Assembly (NCBI GenBank): GCA_035280025.1 | Contig: DATEGT010000175.1 | Location: forward strand, 1 to 9,187 | Reading direction: 5' to 3' | Length of the DNA: 9,187 nt | DNA from: VBDM01 sp035280025 | Lineage (GTDB): Bacteria > Pseudomonadota > Gammaproteobacteria > Burkholderiales > SG8-39 | In this document: piece by piece, positions 1-6,531 of the stretch | How the letters are laid out: each line of letters begins with the position of its first letter | Numbering within the stretch: the stretch's first letter is position 1 | The notes under the pieces: generated by a model | What the model was told of the DNA's origin: nothing | The model's input: the letters and a program-made list of their open reading frames with translations, nothing else | Database searches by the model: none | Translations under genes and position numbers: made by a program

Positions 1-1
1 G

Positions 2-343
2 GCGCGAGCCGAGTTCCATCTTCGCGTGGTAAAGGGCAGAACCCGGGCCATCGGCCCCGGGAAGATCGCCCTGCTCGAGGCGATCCGCGACACCGGATCG
101 ATCTCCGGCGGCGCCCGCAAGCTTCGCATGTCCTATCGCCGTGCCTGGGTGCTGGTAAGCGACCTCAATCACCGGGTTTCGAAGCCGGTGGTTCTGGCCG
201 CGCCTGGAGGCAGGCACGGGGGAGGAGCCGCGCTCTCGCCGACCGGACACAAGCTGGTGGCTCTGTACCGGGATATCGAGCGACGCGCGCTGAAGCACAC
301 CTCACCCGCCACCCGGGCCCTCCTCGGGCTGCTCGCAGAATAG
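2..343 (+). CDS. modE: ModE-type molybdate-responsive regulator, DNA-binding domain only (5' end off window)
   Basis: This is a winged helix-turn-helix protein of the ModE N-terminal family (LysR-like HTH). The visible part has the family core: an IGPGKIALLEAI helix, then TGSISGGARKL, then the recognition region MSYRRAWVLVSDLN, then a glycine-rich wing ending in ALSPTGHKLV. The C-terminal di-Mop (TOBE) oxyanion-binding domain of E. coli ModE is absent, since the protein ends about 30 residues after the wing. Such single-domain ModE proteins are common in proteobacteria. A GTG at 26 could serve as the start, but the frame stays open to the left edge, the preceding residues (FHLRV) look like the conserved first strand of the family, and no good ribosome binding site precedes 26. 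The true start is therefore probably just upstream of the window. It lies upstream of modA on the same strand, and the modA promoter carries a ModE-like operator. Whether it senses metal itself cannot be seen. Confidence 0.85.
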   Translation, partial: ARAEFHLRVVKGRTRAIGPGKIALLEAIRDTGSISGGARKLRMSYRRAWVLVSDLNHRVSKPVVLAAPGGRHGGGAALSPTGHKLVALYRDIERRALKHTSPATRALLGLLAE

Positions 344-354
344 CCGACTACTCC

Positions 355-384
355 TCGGCAAAGTGTTCTCAACTACGTTATATT
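355..384 (+). promoter_or_regulatory. Candidate sigma-70 promoter of modABC
   Basis: A -10-like hexamer TATATT (379-384, five of six matches to consensus) lies 18 bases after a weak -35-like TCGGCA (355-360, four of six). The pair sits between the modE stop and the modA start and overlaps the ModE-like operator. This fits repression by blocking RNA polymerase. It is a consensus match by eye only. Confidence 0.4.
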
Positions 385-399
385 CCGGTAGACATAGCG
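376..399. promoter_or_regulatory. ModE-box operator upstream of modA
   Basis: The site is an imperfect inverted repeat, CGTTATAT-N8-ACATAGCG. Reverse-complementing the right arm gives CGCTATGT, which matches the left arm at six of eight positions, and both differences are transitions. The arms and spacing resemble the known ModE operators of proteobacterial mod promoters (CGYTATAT-type half-sites). The site covers the -10 hexamer and ends about 20 bases before the modA start, the usual place for ModE repression of molybdate uptake when molybdate is plentiful. A modE gene directly upstream supports the call. Confidence 0.75.
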
Positions 400-418
400 C
401 TTCGACCTAGAGGTGCGC

Positions 419-1159
419 GTGAAATCCGTCTGTGTCCTGCTGCTTGCCTTCGCCGCGGCGCTCCCGGCTCAGGGCGCCGAAATCGTCACCGTATTCGCGG
501 CGGCGAGCCTAAAGGATGCCCTCGACGAGAACGTCAAAGCATATCAGGCGCAGGGCGGCGGCCGCGTCGTGGTGTCCTACGCGGCGAGCTCGGCGCTCGC
601 GAAGCAGATCGAGGCCGGGGCTCCGGCGGACCTCTTCATCTCAGCCGATCTCGACTGGATGAACTATCTCGAGCAGCGGCACCTCATCAAGCCCGACACG
701 CGGCGAAATCTGCTGCGGAACCGCCTGGTGCTGGTGGCGCCCGCGAACAGCAAGCTGTCGGTCGACATCGCGCCGGGCTTTCCGCTCGCGGCCCTGCTCG
801 GAAACGGCCGCCTCGCGATGGCGAACCCGGATGCAGTGCCGGCCGGAAAATACGCCAAGGCGTCGCTCGAGGCGCTCGGGGTCTGGAAGGAAGTGCAGTC
901 GAAGGTCGCGTCCGCGGAGAACGTACGCGCTGCGCTCGTCCTCGTCTCGAGGGGTGAGGCGCCCCTTGGGATCGTCTACAGCACGGACGCTGTGGCGGAT
1001 CCGAAGGTCCGCGTGGCGGGATCCTTTCCCGATAATACACACCCGCCGATCATCTACCCGGTCGCCTTGATGGCGGGCGGCAAGCCTGCCGGCGCGGCTT
1101 TCCTCAGCTGGCTGAACAGGCCCGAGGCCCGGGCGATCTTCAAGAAATACGGGTTTTGA
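419..1159 (+). CDS. modA: Molybdate ABC transporter periplasmic binding protein ModA
   Basis: ModA captures molybdate (usually also tungstate) in the periplasm and delivers it to ModBC. From the GTG at 419 the protein has 246 residues, the usual family length. Residues 1-20 form a signal peptide (MKSVCVLLLAFAAALPAQGA) with likely cleavage before E21. Family motifs follow: AAASLKDAL (27-35), SSALAKQIEAGAPADLFIS (58-75), NPDAVPAGKYAKASLEALG (136-154), ENVRAAL (167-173) and IIYPVA (211-216). The GTG at 419 is preferred over an in-frame GTG at 413. The Shine-Dalgarno AGAGG (409-413) lies five bases before 419 but overlaps 413, and the 419 start gives a typical MK signal peptide. This is the first gene of modABC. 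The stop overlaps the modB start by one base, and a ModE-like operator lies just upstream. Confidence 0.95.
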   Translation: MKSVCVLLLAFAAALPAQGAEIVTVFAAASLKDALDENVKAYQAQGGGRVVVSYAASSALAKQIEAGAPADLFISADLDWMNYLEQRHLIKPDTRRNLLRNRLVLVAPANSKLSVDIAPGFPLAALLGNGRLAMANPDAVPAGKYAKASLEALGVWKEVQSKVASAENVRAALVLVSRGEAPLGIVYSTDAVADPKVRVAGSFPDNTHPPIIYPVALMAGGKPAGAAFLSWLNRPEARAIFKKYGF

Positions 1160-1872
1160 TGCCAAGCCTGACCGTCGAGGAACTCGAAGTCCTCCGGCTA
1201 AGCTTGCGCGTCGCGTTCTGGAGCGTCCTCGTCAGCCTGCCGCTCGCGATTGGCGTCGCCTACGTCCTCGCGCGCGCGGCTTTTCCGGGGAAGACGCTGT
1301 TCGACGCCGCCGTGCACCTGCCGCTGGTGCTGCCACCGGTCGTGGTCGGGTTTTTCCTGCTGCTGCTCTTCGGCAGACGCGGTCCGCTGGGGCAGATTCT
1401 CGATCAGTGGTTCGGCATCGTCGTCGCCTTCCGCTGGACCGGCGCCGCGCTCGCGGCGGGCGTCATGGGCTTCCCGCTGATGGTGCGCGCAATTCGCCTC
1501 TCGTTCGAGACTGTGGACCGCAAGCTCGAGGACGCGGCGAGCACGCTGGGCGCCGGGCGCATCGGCGTGTTCCTCACGGTGACGCTGCCCCTAGCGCTTC
1601 CCGGCGTCATCACCGGGGGATTGCTGTCCTTCGCGCGCAGCCTCGGCGAGTTCGGCGCGACCATCACCTTCGTGTCGAACATTCCCGGCGAGACGCGCAC
1701 GCTGCCCCTGGCGATCTATACGTATACTCAGACGCCGACGGGCGACGCCGGAGCGATGCGCCTGAGCCTCATCGCGGTGCTGCTGTCGCTCGCGGCGCTG
1801 TACCTCTCCGAAGTCCTGGTGCGCCGCGCGGCGCGCCGGGTCGCCGGCGAAGATGCTCTCGGTCGACGCTGA
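1159..1872 (+). CDS. modB: Molybdate ABC transporter permease ModB
   Basis: ModB is the inner-membrane permease of the molybdate importer. It forms a homodimer and couples to ModC. The 237-residue protein has several hydrophobic segments (about 18-40, 52-72, 86-110, 144-170 and 200-220) and the cytoplasmic coupling loop typical of ABC permeases, LEDAASTLGAGRIGVF (123-138), preceding TLPLALPGV. SLGEFGATITF (161-171) and the PGETRTLPLAIY region are typical of ModB. The ATG at 1159 shares its A with the modA TGA, implying translational coupling. A TTG at 1156 is in frame and adds one residue but is a less likely start. The 3' end overlaps modC by 20 bases. Confidence 0.94.
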   Translation: MPSLTVEELEVLRLSLRVAFWSVLVSLPLAIGVAYVLARAAFPGKTLFDAAVHLPLVLPPVVVGFFLLLLFGRRGPLGQILDQWFGIVVAFRWTGAALAAGVMGFPLMVRAIRLSFETVDRKLEDAASTLGAGRIGVFLTVTLPLALPGVITGGLLSFARSLGEFGATITFVSNIPGETRTLPLAIYTYTQTPTGDAGAMRLSLIAVLLSLAALYLSEVLVRRAARRVAGEDALGRR

Positions 1873-2932
1873 GCGCGCGCTGGGCGATTTCCGCCTCGAC
1901 GCGTCGTTCGAGGCGGGCGAGGGAGTCACGGCGCTCTTCGGCCGCTCGGGGTCCGGCAAGACCTCGGTCGTGAACGCGATCGCCGGCATACTGCGGCCGG
2001 ATCGCGGGCGAATCGCCATCGCCGGCGAGACGGTGTTCGATTCCGCGCGCGGCATCGACGTGCCGACGCCGGAGCGGCGCGTCGGGTACGTGTTTCAGGA
2101 AGGTCGCCTGTTTCCGCACCTGAGCGTGCGGCAGAACCTCAACTACGCTGGCCTGTTCTCGCGCGGCATGGCCGCATCCGAGTTCGACCGTGTGGTCGAG
2201 CTGCTGGGCTTGCGCGATCTGCTCGATCGACGGCCCGGCAACCTTTCGGGCGGCGAGAAGCAGCGGGTCGCGATAGGACGGGCTCTGCTTTCCAGCCCGC
2301 GCCTGCTCCTCCTCGACGAGCCGCTCGCCTCGCTCGATGCTCACCGCAAGAGCGAGGTGCTGCAATACGTCGAGCTGATCCGGGACGAAGTGCGGGTGCC
2401 GATCGTCTACGTAAGCCACGCTGTCGAGGAAGTGGTCCGGATCGCCAACACGGTCGTGTTGATGTCTTCCGGGAGCGTCCGGGCCGTCGGACCGGCCGAG
2501 GACGTCATGGGCCGCCCGGACCTGCGGCCTGGAGAAGGCAAGTTCGAGGGCGGCGCGGTGATCGACGCGAAAGTCGTCGAGCAGGACATCGAGCACGATC
2601 TTGCCACGCTCGCCTTCGACGGCGGGACGCTCACCGCAACCAACGTCGACGCGCTGATCGGAGAGCCGGTGCGCGTGCGCATCCGCGCGCGCGACGTGTC
2701 GGTCGCGCTCGAGCGTCCCCGGCGCATCAGCATCCAGAACGTGCTCGAAGGGACGATCGCGGACGTCGCGCAGGGCGCCAACGGCATCGTCGATGTCGCG
2801 ATCGCGGTAGGCGCGACGACGCTGCGGTCCCGGGTCACGCGGCGGGCCGCGGAGCAGCTCGCGCTGAGGAAAGGTATGAGCGCGTACGCGCTGGTAAAGG
2901 CCGTATCCCTTTCCCGTTCCGGCCCTGCCTGA
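1853..2932 (+). CDS. modC: Molybdate ABC transporter ATPase ModC with C-terminal Mop domain
   Basis: ModC is the ATP-hydrolysing subunit of the molybdate importer. The 359-residue protein has all catalytic motifs: Walker A GRSGSGKT (30-37), Q-loop VFQEGRLFPH (80-89), signature LSGGEKQR (131-138), Walker B LLLLDEP (151-157) and switch histidine H189. The LFPHLSVRQNLNYG-like stretch after the Q-loop is typical of ModC. The last third ends in a TOBE/Mop domain (about 292-354, starting SIQNVLEGTI). In this family that domain binds molybdate or tungstate and can allow feedback inhibition of transport. It is the last gene of modABC. Its stop is 15 bases from the stop of the convergent regulator gene, with no clear terminator between. 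Confidence 0.95.
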   Translation: MLSVDAERALGDFRLDASFEAGEGVTALFGRSGSGKTSVVNAIAGILRPDRGRIAIAGETVFDSARGIDVPTPERRVGYVFQEGRLFPHLSVRQNLNYAGLFSRGMAASEFDRVVELLGLRDLLDRRPGNLSGGEKQRVAIGRALLSSPRLLLLDEPLASLDAHRKSEVLQYVELIRDEVRVPIVYVSHAVEEVVRIANTVVLMSSGSVRAVGPAEDVMGRPDLRPGEGKFEGGAVIDAKVVEQDIEHDLATLAFDGGTLTATNVDALIGEPVRVRIRARDVSVALERPRRISIQNVLEGTIADVAQGANGIVDVAIAVGATTLRSRVTRRAAEQLALRKGMSAYALVKAVSLSRSGPA

Positions 2933-2947
2933 GCGGCCCTGCCGGAG

Positions 2948-4069
2948 CTACCTGTTGCGCGCGGATTTCGCCTCCGGGCGCAGAATATTGCCGGCGCCGT
3001 TCCTTGCGCCGAGCACGACTTCTGCGCTCAGGATCTCGCCGACTCCGGCCCAGTCGTAGCCGGCGAGCGCTCCGGCGAGCGCCGCGAACTCCGCGCTCTT
3101 GAGCACGTCGATCAGTGAGCCGACCGGACGGGCATTCACGATCTCGCTGCGGCATGCGAGATAGTAGCGCTCGCGCAGGAGAGGAATGAACCCCAGCCTG
3201 TACTGCGCCGCAGCGGCCTCGATGCCGAAGCCGACGTCGCACATGCCCGAGGCGACGGTTGCCGCCACCGCGAGGTGGGTGAACTCCGAGGTGTCGTAAC
3301 CCGCGACCGAGCCGGGATCGATCCCCGCCTCGCGCAGCAGCTGGTCGAGCTCCATGCGCGTGCCCGAGCCGGGCTGGCGGTTGATCATCCGAACGTCCTG
3401 CCGCGTCAGATCGGGCAGGCCGCGGATGCGCTTGGGGTTGCCCAGGGCGACCATCAGGCCCTGGGTGCGGGTGGCGCAGCGGACGAGCGTGTGATCACGC
3501 GCCTTGAAGGCGCGGCGGTGAAAGAAAAAATCGGTTTCCAGGCCCCCGTCCGGGAGGTGGAAGCCGGCGACGTCGCAGCGGCCCTGCGCCAACGCGTCCA
3601 GGCTTTCCAGGCTCCCCTGATACTGCAGCTGGAGCTGGATGCCGTGTTTCTTCTGCAGCAGGTCGCGCACATGTGCCAGCGCGAGATCGTGGCTCGCGTG
3701 CATCACCAGGTTCGTCGTACCGCGAAGCAGCTCGGCCGAGAGCTCGTGCTCGAGGTCGCGCTGGACCGTCTCGATCTGCCGTTCGAGGCGCGAGCGGCCC
3801 GTCTGCTCGGCCCACATCAGCTTCTCGCCGAATTCGGTGAGCTTGGCGCCTCTGCCGCGCTCCAGACGCACAAGCGGCCGCCCTAAGGCTTTCTCCCATT
3901 TCCCCAGCGAACCCCAGATGTGGCGATACGAGAATCCCAGCGCTTGGGACGCTTTGGCGAGCGAACCGGAAGCCTGGACGGCCTCGAGCAGGCGAAACAG
4001 CAGGGGGTCGGCAAGCTCGGCCTCGGAAGTTCCTATGCGCCACTTAGCTTCGATCTGGATCTTGATCAT
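2948..4069 (-). CDS. ModE-like HTH regulator fused to a periplasmic-binding-protein-like sensor domain
   Basis: This is a 373-residue two-domain cytoplasmic regulator with no signal peptide. Residues about 15-85 are a ModE/LysR-type winged HTH, including ASGSLAKASQALGFSYRHIW (33-52) and the wing GRGAKLTEFGEKL (72-84). A charged helical linker (about 85-115) follows. Residues about 116-340 are a PBP-like domain of the kind found in some ModE- and MoeA-like proteins. Its landmarks are HASHD (124-128), GSLESLDAL (152-160), DVAGFHLP (166-173), NRQPGSGTR (230-238), HLAVAATVASG (265-275) and DVGFGIEAAA (278-287). It shares SYR in the recognition region with the ModE encoded at the left edge (SYRRAW against SYRHIW). 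The gene is divergent from tupBCA and convergent with modC. From fold and position I infer that it senses an oxyanion, tungstate or molybdate, and controls tup and perhaps itself. The ligand and the sign of regulation are not shown by the sequence. The ATG at 4069 has a modest GAGATGG ribosome binding site. Confidence 0.88.
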   Translation of the reverse strand: MIKIQIEAKWRIGTSEAELADPLLFRLLEAVQASGSLAKASQALGFSYRHIWGSLGKWEKALGRPLVRLERGRGAKLTEFGEKLMWAEQTGRSRLERQIETVQRDLEHELSAELLRGTTNLVMHASHDLALAHVRDLLQKKHGIQLQLQYQGSLESLDALAQGRCDVAGFHLPDGGLETDFFFHRRAFKARDHTLVRCATRTQGLMVALGNPKRIRGLPDLTRQDVRMINRQPGSGTRMELDQLLREAGIDPGSVAGYDTSEFTHLAVAATVASGMCDVGFGIEAAAAQYRLGFIPLLRERYYLACRSEIVNARPVGSLIDVLKSAEFAALAGALAGYDWAGVGEILSAEVVLGARNGAGNILRPEAKSARNR

Positions 4070-4251
4070 AGGTTATGCCATCTCGCAGGCGGTGTGGAAT
4101 CCAGAGAAAATATAACAAATTCCATGGGTAATCGGCGTTCTCTTCAGATCATGCATATTCATGCGAATATGTGCTCACCTCACGATAACAATCAGTTATG
4201 TAGATAATTTCATATTTCAACCAAACTCCCGCCGCCAATATCATTTGCAGC
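4070..4251. promoter_or_regulatory. AT-rich divergent control region between the HTH-PBP regulator and tupBCA
   Basis: This 182-base non-coding stretch is clearly richer in A and T than the flanking genes. It must hold promoters for both the leftward regulator gene and the rightward tup genes. A leftward -10-like TATATT lies at 4109-4114, inside the word GTTATATT (reverse strand, 4109-4116) that also occurs in the modA operator. A rightward -10-like GATAAT lies at 4203-4208. No convincing -35 partners are visible. It also holds a perfect 7-base inverted repeat (4154-4171) and a shorter one, ATAAC-N5-GTTAT, at 4185-4199. Confidence 0.55.
4154..4171. promoter_or_regulatory. Candidate operator: perfect inverted repeat CATATTC-N4-GAATATG
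   Basis: Two perfect 7-base arms are separated by ATGC, near the middle of the divergent region, about 80 bases before tupB and 85 before the regulator start. The dyad size suits a dimeric winged-HTH regulator, and the AT-rich ATAT core recalls ModE half-sites. Inference: the adjacent HTH-PBP regulator binds here. Binding is not demonstrated. Confidence 0.4.
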
Positions 4252-4947
4252 GTGTCCGAAGCTCTCGGTACAGCCCTAGGGCTGCTCGTTGACCTCGACC
4301 CCAAGCTGGTCGAGATCGTTCTCCTCAGCTTGAGCGTGAGCCTTACTGCGGTGGCGATCGCCGCGTTGCTCGGCTTTCCGCTCGGCGCTGCCATCGCGGT
4401 CGGCCGTTTCCCCGGGCGCCAGACGCTGATCGTGTTCCTGAACGCATTGATGGGGCTGCCCCCGGTCGTCGTGGGCCTGCTGGTCTACCTGCTGCTGTCC
4501 CGCGCCGGTCCTCTCGGTTCGCTGGGAATCCTGTTCACGCCCTCGGCGATGGTGATCGCGCAGACCGTGCTGATCCTGCCGATCATCGCGGCGCTCTCGC
4601 GCCAGTCGATCGAGGACGCATGGCACGAGTACGAGGAGCAGCTGCGCTCGCTGGGCGCGGGCCGCGCGGAAGCGGCGCTGACGCTCATCTGGGACACGCG
4701 CTTCTCCCTGCTCACCACCGTCCTCGCCGGCTTCGGGCGGGCGGCAGCCGAGGTCGGCGCGGTGATGATCGTCGGCGGAAACATCGACGGCGTGACGCGT
4801 GTCATGACGACGACGATCGCCCTCGAGACGAGCAAGGGCGATCTGCCGCTCGCGCTGGGACTGGGAATCATCCTGATCTCGATCGTGGTCGCCGTCAACG
4901 CGGCGGCGTATCTCACCAAGGAGCTGGCGCAGAGGTGCTACGGATGA
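4252..4947 (+). CDS. tupB: Tungstate-type ABC transporter permease TupB
   Basis: This is the inner-membrane permease of a TupABC-type oxyanion importer. The 231-residue protein has about five hydrophobic segments (roughly 18-45, 60-85, 98-120, 155-180 and 200-225). The coupling loop is around EEQLRSLGAGRAEAALTLIW. It is followed by AAAEVGAVMIVGGNI and the MTTTIALETSKGDLPLALGLG stretch typical of TupB rather than ModB. The start is GTG at 4252. No upstream in-frame ATG, GTG or TTG exists before a stop at 4201, and the ribosome binding site is weak. It is the first gene of tupBCA and overlaps tupC by ATGA. It belongs to the same broad permease family as modB here but is clearly divergent from it. 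Confidence 0.9.
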   Translation: MSEALGTALGLLVDLDPKLVEIVLLSLSVSLTAVAIAALLGFPLGAAIAVGRFPGRQTLIVFLNALMGLPPVVVGLLVYLLLSRAGPLGSLGILFTPSAMVIAQTVLILPIIAALSRQSIEDAWHEYEEQLRSLGAGRAEAALTLIWDTRFSLLTTVLAGFGRAAAEVGAVMIVGGNIDGVTRVMTTTIALETSKGDLPLALGLGIILISIVVAVNAAAYLTKELAQRCYG

Positions 4948-5672
4948 GGAGCGGTGCCCTACTCCCCCTGCGCCTCCACGACGTGTCCTTCGCGGCGGGC
5001 GCACGGACGATCATCGAAAGGATCTCGCTCGAGATCGAAGCGGGTCGGAGCACGGTCATTCTCGGCGCGAACGGAGCGGGAAAGAGCGTGCTCATGCGCC
5101 TGATGCACGGCCTGCTCAGCGCCACGTCGGGCCGGGTGGAATGGAGCGCGCCGGAGCGGCCGGGTGCGCCGCGCAAGCAGGCGATGGTGTTCCAGCGTCC
5201 GGTGATGCTCCGCCGCTCGGCGCGGGCCAATGTCGCCTACGCCCTGAAGATCGCGGGAGTGCGCGAGCCGCAGCGCGGCACGCTCGTGCGCGAAGCGCTC
5301 GAAAGCGTGGGCCTTGCGCACCTCGCCCACCGGCCCGCTCGCGTGCTGTCCGGAGGCGAGCAGCAACGCCTCGCGCTCGCGCGGGCGTGGGCGCTGCATC
5401 CCGAGGTGCTGTTCCTCGACGAGCCCACCGCGAGCCTCGATCCGAGCGCGACCCGCGAGGTGGAGTCCGTCATCCGCGCCTTCGACGCCGCCGGCACTAA
5501 GATCGTCATGGCGACGCACAACCTCGGCCAGGCGCGCCGTTTGGGGGACGAAATCCTGTTCATCGACCGCGGGCGGCTCGTCGAGCGCGCGCCGGTCGAG
5601 GAATTCTTTTCCAAACCGCAGTCCGCGCAGGCGGCTGCGTTCATAAAAGGAGAGCTGCCGTGGATAGGATGA
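4944..5672 (+). CDS. tupC: Tungstate-type ABC transporter ATPase TupC
   Basis: This is the ATPase subunit of the tungstate-type importer, 242 residues. Motifs are Walker A GANGAGKS (41-48), Q-loop VFQRPVMLRRS (82-92), signature LSGGEQQR (135-142), Walker B VLFLDEP (155-161) and switch histidine H192. The Q-loop sequence FQRPVMLRRS is characteristic of TupC-like ATPases. Unlike ModC in this window it has no C-terminal Mop domain, so it lacks that feedback site. The ATG at 4944 overlaps the tupB stop (ATGA) and follows an AGAGG Shine-Dalgarno at 4931-4935. The reading frame is open further upstream, but that part lies inside tupB and has no homology to ATPases. The 3' end overlaps tupA by 13 bases. 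Confidence 0.92.
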   Translation: MRSGALLPLRLHDVSFAAGARTIIERISLEIEAGRSTVILGANGAGKSVLMRLMHGLLSATSGRVEWSAPERPGAPRKQAMVFQRPVMLRRSARANVAYALKIAGVREPQRGTLVREALESVGLAHLAHRPARVLSGGEQQRLALARAWALHPEVLFLDEPTASLDPSATREVESVIRAFDAAGTKIVMATHNLGQARRLGDEILFIDRGRLVERAPVEEFFSKPQSAQAAAFIKGELPWIG

Positions 5673-6484
5673 GGAGACTGCTGCTCGCCGCTTTGCTCGC
5701 CCCGGCGGTTCCCGGGATGGCGCAGGACAAATTCATCGTCGTCGCGTCGACGACTTCGACCGAGCAGTCCGGCCTGTTCGGATATCTGCTGCCGATCTTC
5801 CAGAAAAAGACCGGCATCCAGGTGCGCGTGGTCGCGCTCGGTACGGGACAGGCGCTGGACCTGGCACGCCGAGGCGATGCCGACGTGGTGTTCGTGCACG
5901 CGCGCTCGGCGGAAGAGAAGTTCCTGGCGGAGGGGCAGGGGGTGAAGCGCTTCCCGGTGATGTACAACGACTTCGTGCTGATCGGCCCGAAGTCGGATCC
6001 CGCGAAGGTCGCAGGGGGACGTGACATCCTCGATGCGCTCGGGAAAGTGAAAGCGGCGCAGGCGCCCTTCGTCTCGCGCGGCGACCGCAGCGGCACCCAC
6101 ATCGCCGAGCTCGCGCTGTGGAAGGCCGCGGGCATCGATATCGAGAAGGAGAAGGGACCCTGGTACCGGGACACCGGGCAGGGCATGGGACCCGCGCTCA
6201 ACACAGCCGCGGCGATGAACGCTTACATCCTTTCCGATCGCGGCACCTGGATCTCGTTCAAGAACAGAGGGGATCTGGCGATCGCGGTCGAAGGCGACAA
6301 GCGCCTGTTCAACCAGTACGGCGTGATGCTGGTCAATCCGCAGAAGCATCCGAACGTCAAGAAGGATCTCGGGCAGATCTTCGTCGACTGGGTGATTTCC
6401 CCAGAGGGCCAGAGCGCAATCGCCGCATACAAGATCGGCGGAGAGCAGCTGTTCTTTCCCGACGCCAACCGGCCGGGGGTATAA
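5660..6484 (+). CDS. tupA: Tungstate ABC transporter substrate-binding protein TupA
   Basis: This is a periplasmic binding protein for tungstate. TupA proteins in general prefer tungstate strongly over molybdate. The 274-residue protein has a signal peptide (about 1-21, ending PGMAQ before DKF). It carries the family oxyanion-site motifs ASTTSTEQSGL (29-39), LGTGQALDLARRGDADVVFVH (60-80), SRGDRSGTH (139-147) and GQGMGPAL (173-180). These differ from the ModA motifs. The GTG at 5660 is supported by an AGGAG Shine-Dalgarno (5648-5652) seven bases upstream. The ATG at 5669 is too far from it. It is the last gene of tupBCA. A six-base dyad (ACCGGC/GCCGGT) spans its stop but has no T-run. Tungstate over molybdate preference is inferred from family membership. 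Confidence 0.92.
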   Translation: MDRMRRLLLAALLAPAVPGMAQDKFIVVASTTSTEQSGLFGYLLPIFQKKTGIQVRVVALGTGQALDLARRGDADVVFVHARSAEEKFLAEGQGVKRFPVMYNDFVLIGPKSDPAKVAGGRDILDALGKVKAAQAPFVSRGDRSGTHIAELALWKAAGIDIEKEKGPWYRDTGQGMGPALNTAAAMNAYILSDRGTWISFKNRGDLAIAVEGDKRLFNQYGVMLVNPQKHPNVKKDLGQIFVDWVISPEGQSAIAAYKIGGEQLFFPDANRPGV

Positions 6485-6531
6485 GCCGGTGATGGACGAA
6501 CCTGCCCCGAATGTCCTGAGCCTCCGTCGGT

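Noticed and set aside
2921..2943. Direct repeat GGCCCTGCC twice, 14 bases apart, around the modC stop, with short dyads nearby
   Set aside because: It is a single short duplication in GC-rich sequence. No T-run or stable hairpin marks it as a bidirectional terminator or recombination site.
3275..3886. Long plus-strand open frame opposite the HTH-PBP regulator
   Set aside because: It is an antisense shadow of a well-supported minus-strand gene in GC-rich DNA. Its composition is not protein-like and it matches no recognisable family.
4185..4199. ATAAC-N5-GTTAT dyad as a second operator upstream of tupB
   Set aside because: Five-base arms in AT-rich sequence are weak evidence. I mention it in the control-region entry but do not call it separately.
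4620..4943. N-terminal extension of TupC inside tupB
   Set aside because: The in-frame extension overlaps tupB and does not resemble an ABC ATPase. The ATG at 4944, with its Shine-Dalgarno and ATGA overlap, is the natural start.
6468..6490. Six-base inverted repeat ACCGGC-N11-GCCGGT spanning the tupA stop, as a terminator
   Set aside because: The stem is short, the loop is long and there is no T-run after it. In a GC-rich genome such a repeat is easily found by chance.
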